Source: JACMRI01 sp043778625 (GTDB taxonomy: Bacteria > Bacteroidota > Bacteroidia > UBA4408). From it: 64,000 bases of DNA. The stretch's first letter is position 1; each line of letters starts with the position of its first letter. The notes beneath the pieces are model-generated. The model did not search any database. It had not been told where the DNA came from and saw only the letters and a list, made by a program, of their open reading frames with translations. The stretch lies in contig JAYWFU010000108.1 in assembly GCA_043778625.1 (NCBI GenBank), positions 3,209 through 67,208 on the forward strand. Direction: 5' to 3'. Shown here one piece after another: positions 45,931 through 52,192 of this stretch. The position numbers and the translations under genes were made by a program.

Positions 45931-47850
45931 TTAATTTTTCACCACCTTGTAACTAAGTGTTTCTGTGGCAGTGCGCACTTTAATTATGTACATGCCATTG
46001 GCTAAGTTAGTCAGGTTAAATGTTGCGCTTCCTTCAGCATTCGTTACCTCTAGTTGTTTGCCATTAAGCTCAGTTAAATACACAGTTGCTTTTTGTGGGC
46101 CAAGGTTTACCCTTACATAACCATTGGTGGGGTTGGGGGTTAGCGTAATGTAACTTGCTAATTTGTTAGTTACACTTGTTATTACAAAATTAACGCAGTT
46201 AGATGTGTAGGTGCAACTGCTATCGGTAAGTTGTACTGCGTAACTTCCAGTAGTTGTGGGTACGTAATACTGGCTAGTAGCACCTGTTATTGGTGTGTTT
46301 CCATTAGTACAATCAATCCATTGGTAGTTTACTCCTGCTTGAATTACTATTATAGAGTCGTTAGAAACATTGACAGTAGTATTTAGTGTAGGCTTTATGT
46401 TTATTCTAACCTGCTGGTAAGTAATACCCGCAACTTTGCACGAATTATCAAAAACCTTAAACATAAATGTAAATGTGCTCGGTAGTAAATCACTATTACT
46501 ACTATTACAAGGAACTTTCCATTTAAAATGCCCTGTAATCGCACCGTAACCAGTACCTCCTACAATTGGGGCAAATGGGTTAGCGCTAGTAAGCACAAAC
46601 GATGCCCCAAGGTTAGAAACGGTATCCGTACCATTACACGATGGGTTGTTGCATGGGCTTACAAGCCCTAGTGTTGTGGCGTCATACATAACTGTACCAT
46701 TTAAGGTATTAAATTTTATTCCAGATAGTGTTACCGTTTGCTGCTGTGTAATGGTGTCTTTAGTGGCAATATCAAATTCTATCACATCACCTGATACAGC
46801 ATTAATTTCATAACCAGTAGTGGCTTGCACGCCATTTTTATAAAAAGTTATAGGAGCAATAGTAGGTAGCGTATTTGTTTGTGTTGGATATACGGTAACA
46901 ACAGAACTACGATATACTTCAGCTATTTTAATACCTTGACGGTAAGCCGTTGTTTTAAAGGTGAAAATATAATTACCATCAGCTATTGAATCGTTTACTC
47001 TAAAATTAAATTCTCCAGTAGCTGTATTTAGTATTGGCTTAGTACCTACAGCTATAGCCCTAATAGGATTAGTATAATTAAACGGTATTTTAAATGTAAT
47101 ATAATCAGCATGAGATGCAGTAGATGTTCCGTTTTCCTTCCAATGATTAAGGCCACTACCCGCATGGCATGTAGGTCCTGTACTACTAACTGATGAGCCA
47201 TCTGTCCAAACATCATTCATAGGTTTAGCCCATTCAACTGATAAAAAATCTCCATCATAATCGCTGGCATTTGGGTTGTAGTTAAACGTTTGCCCCTTAG
47301 CAAGTATAGTCAATGGAGTTTCGGTAAACATAGGTGAGTTATCGTAGCAAGGTTTTGCTTTTTTGCCTTGATACGCATACATTATAGTCCGTAACGTAAA
47401 ACCTGAATTTGTAGTATTAATTAAGCCGTTTAACATACAACAATTACTGTACGAAAACACCCAACCATTAACCCCAGGTGTATAATTACCTAAGTCAATA
47501 TCAGCGGATTCGTAAAAAATTTCCTGCATAGCTCCTAGTTTATTATTTCCACATTTAATTGCGGTAGCAATGTTTCCACATGATGGAGAAGATATTTCAC
47601 GGTTAGAAATTTCGTTTACTACAATTTGATTAATAATTGGATGGTTGTACACGCATAACGTTTTTACTCCTGTACCAATTTCGGAAGGATTACCACCTTC
47701 GCAGGCTTGGTAAACTAATAGTTTAAATTTATATTTACCATTAAGTTGGCATACCCAAGTTATTTGCCCACCCTCTACAGCCTGTGCACACTGATAGTTT
47801 AAGTTAATTAATGTATTAGCTAAAATTAGGGTACGTAGTAGTTTTTTCAT
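45931..47850 (-). CDS. Large secreted surface protein with T9SS sorting domain
   Basis: A 639-residue exported protein from the ATG at 47850 (MKKLLRTLILANTLINLNYQ); ten codons of in-frame sequence upstream are not needed. The N-terminal region (VEGGQITWVCQLNGKYKFKL, VYQACEGGNP, then many Cys) is the module found at the start of gliding-type surface proteins of Bacteroidota; repeated beta domains follow (SDYDGDFLSVEWAKP, YIFTFKTTAYRQG, GAITGHFKWKVPC), then an Ig/PKD-like segment (VIQAGVNYQWIDCTNG), and the T9SS type-A end (LTPNPTNGYVRVNL ... GMYIIKVRTATE). Adhesin-like; no enzyme motif. Faces the IS-remnant region. Confidence 0.83.
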   Translation of the reverse strand: MKKLLRTLILANTLINLNYQCAQAVEGGQITWVCQLNGKYKFKLLVYQACEGGNPSEIGTGVKTLCVYNHPIINQIVVNEISNREISSPSCGNIATAIKCGNNKLGAMQEIFYESADIDLGNYTPGVNGWVFSYSNCCMLNGLINTTNSGFTLRTIMYAYQGKKAKPCYDNSPMFTETPLTILAKGQTFNYNPNASDYDGDFLSVEWAKPMNDVWTDGSSVSSTGPTCHAGSGLNHWKENGTSTASHADYITFKIPFNYTNPIRAIAVGTKPILNTATGEFNFRVNDSIADGNYIFTFKTTAYRQGIKIAEVYRSSVVTVYPTQTNTLPTIAPITFYKNGVQATTGYEINAVSGDVIEFDIATKDTITQQQTVTLSGIKFNTLNGTVMYDATTLGLVSPCNNPSCNGTDTVSNLGASFVLTSANPFAPIVGGTGYGAITGHFKWKVPCNSSNSDLLPSTFTFMFKVFDNSCKVAGITYQQVRINIKPTLNTTVNVSNDSIIVIQAGVNYQWIDCTNGNTPITGATSQYYVPTTTGSYAVQLTDSSCTYTSNCVNFVITSVTNKLASYITLTPNPTNGYVRVNLGPQKATVYLTELNGKQLEVTNAEGSATFNLTNLANGMYIIKVRTATETLSYKVVKN

Positions 47851-48033
47851 AGCGGTGTGGAGGTTATATTTCCTATACAATTTTAATAAATAATTTTAAA
47901 ATTATTTAGTTTTAATTCTTTTATTAATCTACTACGTTCTCGCTAAAAATATAGTTGCACATGAATTTATTTAAATAGATGGTCATTGCTTGTTTAGTTA
48001 CATACTCTTTTTTTAGAATAGTATTTTTTTTGA

Positions 48034-48582
48034 GCTAGTGAGAGCTTGTAGCCACAAGTGTTCGAAACGTTAATTAAGCTGAATTCCATAGCTGTTTTGT
48101 CTTATCAGGGTTACCTCCACATAGCACTACTATTTCTTTAATAATAGGGTTGTCGAGTTCAATTTAGCAATTTTATAGCTTTTAACTTTATTTAGCTTTC
48201 GATAGGCAATAATTAGTATAGCTAAAATCATAGTAATGTACAGCATTATATTTAGTAGCTATATTTTAGTTTGAAAACGATTTGAATTTAGCCGAGCTTA
48301 GATAGGTTTCCATAACTCGCAAACTTAATTTTTCACTGTTGAGCATCGAAAAAACATCAATTTAAAAACGACCTTACCACTTAATTTTTTCACCTGAAAA
48401 TCAACATTTGTTTCTAGTGCCAAGGCATCAAAAGTCGCAGGCGGTATTAGTTTTAATAATTCATTTACAGTCATAAATCACTACTACCAGTTTTAAAATT
48501 AGGCTAAATCGTTACTCAATTTAATTATACTCATTTATTTGAGTAACGTTTCTAACACTTGTGGCTACAAGGTCGCACTAGC
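48034..48582. mobile_element. Internally deleted IS4-type element (549 bp) with 39-bp inverted repeats
   Basis: The ends 48034-48072 and 48544-48582 are inverted copies matching at 36 of 39 positions; the shared core is CTTGTAGCCACAAGTGTT. Between them, on the minus strand, are the start and the end of an IS4-type transposase but not the ~250-residue middle. The element is therefore a deletion derivative that could only be moved by a related full-length copy elsewhere. No target duplication was recognised at its borders. It sits between the T9SS gene at 47850 and the L20 terminator, and explains most of the 860-bp gene-free stretch; 47851-48033 shows nothing else. Confidence 0.85.
48074..48474 (-). 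pseudogene. IS4-type transposase remnant (N- and C-terminal parts)
   Basis: From ATG 48474 the frame gives MTVNELLKLIPPATFDALAL and VDFQVKKLSGKVVFKLMFF, the opening of IS4-family transposases; after a one-base frameshift it continues MLNSEKLSLRVMETYLSSAK to about 48269. Further left, the end of the protein is recognisable: from 48246 MLYITMILAILIIAYRKLNK, another shift, then DNPIIKEIVVLCGGNPDK and TKQLWNSA with a stop at 48074, just inside the left inverted repeat. The catalytic DDE core is missing. Frames and order were read by eye and agree with the known family layout. Confidence 0.85.
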
Positions 48583-48639
48583 CTAAAGTGCTCAGCTATC
48601 TAATGCTAGCACTAGCGGTCAATGATACAATATTGTTAC

Positions 48640-48681
48640 AAACAAAAACGCTCGCTTAATTAAAAGCGAGCGTTTTTGTTT
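48640..48681 (-). terminator. Terminator of the rpmI-rplT unit
   Basis: AAACAAAAACGCTCGCTT (48640-48657) and its exact complement (48664-48681) form an 18-bp stem with a 6-base loop and an interrupted U-tract on the minus strand, 33 bp after the rplT stop. The GC-rich top (GCTCGC) makes it a strong intrinsic terminator. Confidence 0.9.
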
Positions 48682-48713
48682 CTCAAAATAATAATTTAAG
48701 TTATTTACTTATC

Positions 48714-49058
48714 TTATTTAACCGATTGTGCTAAAGCCTTAAAAGCTTCAGGGTTGTTCATTGCTAAGTCAGCCATAGTTTTGCGGTTTAACTTAATGCC
48801 TTTAGCATTTAATTTACCTATAAACACTGAGTAACTCATATCAAACTCGCGTACTGCTGCGTTGATACGTACAATCCATAAAGCACGAAAATTGCGTTTC
48901 TTAGCTCTACGATCGCGAAATGCGTATTGTTGACCTTTTTCCCAGGTATTTTTGGCTACTGTCCACACATTTTTGCGTGATCCAAAATAACCTTTGGTGC
49001 GTTTGAGTATTTTTTTTCTTCTTGCTCTCGAAGCTACGTGATTGACTGAACGTGGCAT
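48714..49058 (-). CDS. rplT: 50S ribosomal protein L20
   Basis: A 114-residue basic protein binding 23S rRNA early in assembly. MPRSVNHVASRARRKKILKR, GYFGSRKNVWTVAKN, YAFRDRRAKKRNFRALWIVR and INAAVREFDMSYSVFI are diagnostic, full length. Located 124 bp downstream of rpmI and followed by a strong terminator. In many bacteria L20 represses its own operon by binding the leader; no such structure was recognised here. Confidence 0.98.
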   Translation of the reverse strand: MPRSVNHVASRARRKKILKRTKGYFGSRKNVWTVAKNTWEKGQQYAFRDRRAKKRNFRALWIVRINAAVREFDMSYSVFIGKLNAKGIKLNRKTMADLAMNNPEAFKALAQSVK

Positions 49059-49182
49059 ATTGTTGAATGTTTTTTTGTTTAAAGCGACTAATATCGTATT
49101 TTACGTATTAATACTTGTGCTTTTTAACTGGTTTTATACTATTACTTAACCTTTAAAAATTAGCGTTGTTTCTTACGGCTAA

Positions 49183-49377
49183 TTACTTTACTAATAACAA
49201 GTGTATACGTGCAGCATCGCGCTCGTGTACTAATCCTGAATGAGTAAGTGCTCTTTTTTGTTTGGTAGTTTTCTTGGTAAGAATGTGGCGTTTGTACGCG
49301 TGCTTACGTTTGATTTTACCAGTTCCAGTTAACGTAAAACGTTTTTTTGCACTGGAATTAGTTTTCATTTTTGGCAT
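49183..49377 (-). CDS. rpmI: 50S ribosomal protein L35
   Basis: A 64-residue basic ribosomal protein: MPKMKTNSSAKKRFTLTGTG and KIKRKHAYKRHILTKKTTKQ are diagnostic. It heads the L35-L20 pair. The usual upstream partner infC (initiation factor 3) is absent: the DNA upstream goes straight into the divergent methyltransferase gene, so infC must be elsewhere and this pair must have its own promoter in the 149-bp divergent region. Confidence 0.97.
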   Translation of the reverse strand: MPKMKTNSSAKKRFTLTGTGKIKRKHAYKRHILTKKTTKQKRALTHSGLVHERDAARIHLLLVK

Positions 49378-49496
49378 GATTTATCTTCTATTGAATTATT
49401 ATTTTGAGATGGCGAATATATGCACTTCATTTTTGTTACACAACTATTATTACACATTAATTTTAACTTCGTCTCAAATTATTGCCTGCAGTACCT

Positions 49497-49504
49497 TACA
49501 TTTG
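49497..49504 (+). promoter_or_regulatory. Candidate -7 element of the THUMP methyltransferase gene
   Basis: TACATTTG matches TAnnTTTG, 22 bp before the ATG at 49526; no TTTG lies at the normal distance upstream. It supports a start at 49526 rather than in the long in-frame extension upstream. Confidence 0.3.
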
Positions 49505-49525
49505 CACAAAAATAAACATAAAATT

Positions 49526-50695
49526 ATGATTGAAAGACCCACACACACCTACATTGCCAAAACGTTAATGAATTTTGAAGAGTTGCTTGCCGATGAACTT
49601 GACGCATTAGGTGCTACCGATATTGAAATACTGAACCGTGCCGTAAAATTTACGGGCGATAAGGAAGTAATGTACAAAGCCAACTACTACTGCCGTACGG
49701 CTTTACGCATATTACAACCCATAACTACATTTAATGTAACCAACCAACAGGAACTATACGACAAGGTAAAGGCCGTAAAATGGGAGGAGTTTTTTACCGA
49801 AAAACAAACCTTTGCCTTTGATACCACCGAAACAAAATCGGAATTTACCAACTCCTTATTCGTATCAATGAAAGCCAAAGATGCCGTAGCCGATAGGTTT
49901 AGAGAGCTGAAAGGCATACGCCCTTACGTGGATAAGGAGTTTCCGGATATGCGCATTAATATTCATATTTTTAGAGAAAGCGCTACACTATCGTTAGACA
50001 CATCTGGTACATCGCTCCACAAACGTGGCTACCGAACTGATAGCACTAAAGCACCTATTAACGAAGTGCTATCAGCAGGGTTAATAATGATGACTAAGTG
50101 GGACAAAAAAAGCTTGTTTGTTGACCCAATGTGTGGCTCGGGCACTAACTTAATTGAAGCTGCTATGATGGCCTACAACATGCCTGCAGGTTACCATCGC
50201 AAGGAATATGGGTTTGAAAACTGGTTAAATTTTGATCCTATATTATGGAACGAAATTAGAGCCGAGGGCAAGGCCAACATTCGTACCGAAGGCCCTGAAA
50301 TTGTGGGTATTGATAGTGCTACCTCAGCTGCTATTATTGCCAAGGGCAATATTAAAAGTGCGGATTTAGGTTATAAAATTAAAGTAATAACTGGTGCTTT
50401 TGAGGAGTATAAGCACGAGTACGAAAAAGGTACTATGATGATAAACCCTCCCTATGGCGAGCGATTAGATAAAGATAACCTTGATGAATTGTATCAATTA
50501 ATTGGCGATACCTTAAAGAAAAACTTTAAAGGATTTGATGCCTTTGTATTATCATCAAACATGGAGGCCATGAAAAAAATTGGCTTAAAACCCAAACGTC
50601 GTTACAATGTGATGAATGGCTCGTTAGAATGCAAGTTTAACCACTACGAAATGTTTGCTGGCACCCGTAAAGATTATGTAGTGAGTAGGTTGTAG
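49526..50695 (+). CDS. THUMP-domain RNA N2-guanine methyltransferase (RlmL/YpsC-like)
   Basis: Class I SAM-dependent methyltransferase of 389 residues, probably modifying guanine in 23S rRNA. The in-frame region before the ATG at 49526 overlaps rpmI on the other strand and is not coding. Order: ferredoxin-like start (HTYIAKTLMNFEELLADELD), THUMP domain (about 45-160), GYRTDSTKAPINEVLSAGLI, the SAM site FVDPMCGSGTNLIEAA and the catalytic MINPPYGERL (NPPY). The second Rossmann domain of E. coli RlmL (the RlmK half) is absent, as in YpsC-type proteins. Confidence 0.93.
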   Translation: MIERPTHTYIAKTLMNFEELLADELDALGATDIEILNRAVKFTGDKEVMYKANYYCRTALRILQPITTFNVTNQQELYDKVKAVKWEEFFTEKQTFAFDTTETKSEFTNSLFVSMKAKDAVADRFRELKGIRPYVDKEFPDMRINIHIFRESATLSLDTSGTSLHKRGYRTDSTKAPINEVLSAGLIMMTKWDKKSLFVDPMCGSGTNLIEAAMMAYNMPAGYHRKEYGFENWLNFDPILWNEIRAEGKANIRTEGPEIVGIDSATSAAIIAKGNIKSADLGYKIKVITGAFEEYKHEYEKGTMMINPPYGERLDKDNLDELYQLIGDTLKKNFKGFDAFVLSSNMEAMKKIGLKPKRRYNVMNGSLECKFNHYEMFAGTRKDYVVSRL

Positions 50696-50814
50696 TGTAA
50701 TACACCGAACTATTGGCTGTTATGTTTTTGAATAAATTTTAAAGCATAACAGCCAGTATTGCGTTAAGTAATAACATTTTTTAGTTGTAACTAGAAGAGA
50801 AAACCTAAGCTGAA

Positions 50815-51291
50815 ATGCAAGCATCAATTATCAAAAATTCTATAATCCTTTTAGCTGTATTCTTCATTGAGTGGTGGTTAATTTATTATTCTCCACTTAA
50901 TTTATCTGAGCGCGTAGTAGCATTAAATGTAAAGATTAATGGCGTTCTATTAGTTGGTCTTATTGTAACTATTTTTATTTTTGCGCAAAAAAGTTTTTTA
51001 CGCAAAAATCCTACTGCGACTATTTTTAAATTAACTGTTTTAGGTACTACCATTTGCATTGTTGCCCAAATAGCTTTTCAAGCAATTAGACAACCTTTTT
51101 TGATAGTTACATCAGTAAATGAAAGGTTTTACTACTTTTTACTTGGTACAATTGTCGTTTCAGTTTATGGAGCTATTTTATCCTTTCTTGTGGCATTTCA
51201 ACTTAAAACCCAAAAAAATAGGGCAACTTATTTTACTTATTATTGGTTTTGTACTAATAGCAGTTGTTATATAGCATTTGAGTACTACTAG
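50815..51291 (+). CDS. Four-helix membrane protein with frameshifted C-terminus
   Basis: A 158-residue frame with hydrophobic segments at about 8-27, 40-57, 70-92 and 105-128. Not recognised. Up to SFLVAFQLKTQK the sequence is regular; then an A7 run at 51212-51218 puts it into a frame reading NRATYFTYYWFCTNSSC, unlike a natural helix. In the second copy of this stretch (55027-55140) the run has six A and the same DNA reads KIGQLILLIIGFVLIAVVIQ, a clear transmembrane helix. So this gene has most likely lost its last helix by a one-base insertion; even with six A the present copy would stop at a TAG (GTT ATA TAG) before the end seen in the other copy. Confidence 0.65.
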   Translation: MQASIIKNSIILLAVFFIEWWLIYYSPLNLSERVVALNVKINGVLLVGLIVTIFIFAQKSFLRKNPTATIFKLTVLGTTICIVAQIAFQAIRQPFLIVTSVNERFYYFLLGTIVVSVYGAILSFLVAFQLKTQKNRATYFTYYWFCTNSSCYIAFEYY

Positions 51292-51350
51292 TTTTAAGTA
51301 ACCTAGCCTATTACGCTCTAAAAGATTTTGTTGGGGTTTAAAACACTGTT
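51190..51350. repeat. Direct repeat, copy 1 (left border of the fibre segment)
   Basis: 161 bp repeated at 55027-55189 with about seven substitutions, one A insertion (A7 versus A6) and loss of one ACT triplet. It holds the end of the membrane-protein gene and, on the minus strand, a sequence reading NSVLNPNKIF-stop that corresponds to the NNILNPNKIF-stop end of the FAD oxidase gene at 55157. Confidence 0.92.
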
Positions 51351-51414
51351 AAATGGGTTATATTTCATAAATGTTGAGCAACAACAAAAAATATATTCTG
51401 CAAAATTTGTTAAA

Positions 51415-51468
51415 CAATAGTATATTACTATTGTGTATAGCTTTACAATTTGTAATTATAAAGCTATA
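51415..51468. other. Two consecutive hairpins in a gene-free stretch
   Basis: CAATAGTA/TACTATTG (51415-51433, 3-base loop) is followed by TATAGCTTTACAATT (51436-51450) pairing with 51454-51468 at 14 of 15 positions around a 3-base loop. No U-tract follows. The stretch 51351-51535 holds no gene; the hairpins may be a weak terminator or a relic of the event that placed the segment here. Confidence 0.45.
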
Positions 51469-51535
51469 TATATGGCTATCAGTTAGCGAACTACTGCAAT
51501 TTTCAATACGGTATTAAATGCGACTGCAGTATTAG

Positions 51536-51802
51536 TTAAAGCATGTGCCAGTAATGCGTGGGGTTAGTTGCTAATGTTTTGTGTAGTACTAACGCATCGT
51601 CAAAATACTTAAAGGCATCGCTGGTATTGCGCAGCGTATAATGATAACTATAAATGAACCACAGCGCAAGCCCTGCAATAATTTTAAGTACAAATAATCC
51701 ACTACTTACCGCAGGCGTTAACTCTGCAATGCGCAATAGTTTAACCCGCTGAATAAGGGCTACACATATTATAAAATAAATTAAGGGGAGTAAAATATTC
51801 AT
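51536..51802 (-). pseudogene. Truncated start of a membrane protein gene
   Basis: 88 codons give two hydrophobic segments (ILLPLIYFIICVALI and GLFVLKIIAGLALWFIYSYH) and then RNTSDAFKYFDDALVLHKTL. This matches my memory of the N-terminal part of polytopic, mannosyltransferase-like membrane proteins of Bacteroidota that run on for several hundred residues; here the frame stops after HML. Nothing resembling the rest lies downstream. It is inside the segment bounded by the direct repeats, so it was probably truncated when that segment moved. A genuine two-helix small protein cannot be excluded. Confidence 0.5.
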
Positions 51803-52135
51803 TAAAAACGTTTTTTTTATAGAATTAAATTGTGTAGTTAGAGTTTAAAATTAAAGTAACTTATTGTACTTGTTAATAGGCTAATAGAGGCTCTTGTGAG
51901 ACCAAATTTATGGCTTGTGTATATAAACTTTGGCGGTTATTAATAAACGGAACTTTAAGAAAACAAATGTAAAATTTTAACCGTGTAACACTCGTAAATA
52001 ATTTGGCAATGCTACTCTACAATAGTAATAGACGCTATATTGGCTGAAGTACTGTTATAAACAGCCAATTTATCGTTTAATAAGTTAGTTAAAAGGAATA
52101 TTTACACGTTAGACTACTAATTTTAATTTAAATAA
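51803..52135. other. Gene-free stretch upstream of the fibre gene
   Basis: About 330 bp without a coding frame, RNA gene or repeat that I could recognise. It is AT-rich and ends in the promoter of the fibre gene. Confidence 0.5.
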
Positions 52136-52166
52136 TTTGGCAGTATTAAAATAAATAATAACTTTG
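52136..52166 (+). promoter_or_regulatory. Promoter of the fibre gene
   Basis: TTTG at 52136-52139 and TAACTTTG at 52159-52166, exactly 19 bp apart, match the Bacteroidota consensus at every fixed position. The ATG follows 27 bp after the -7 element, leaving a leader of about 20 bases. Confidence 0.75.
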
Positions 52167-52192
52167 ATATTATAAACTAATTTCTATACACG

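Noticed and set aside
49262..49525. 88-codon N-terminal extension of the THUMP methyltransferase
   Set aside because: It overlaps rpmI on the opposite strand, contains no family sequence, and the canonical start is the ATG at 49526 behind a -7 element.
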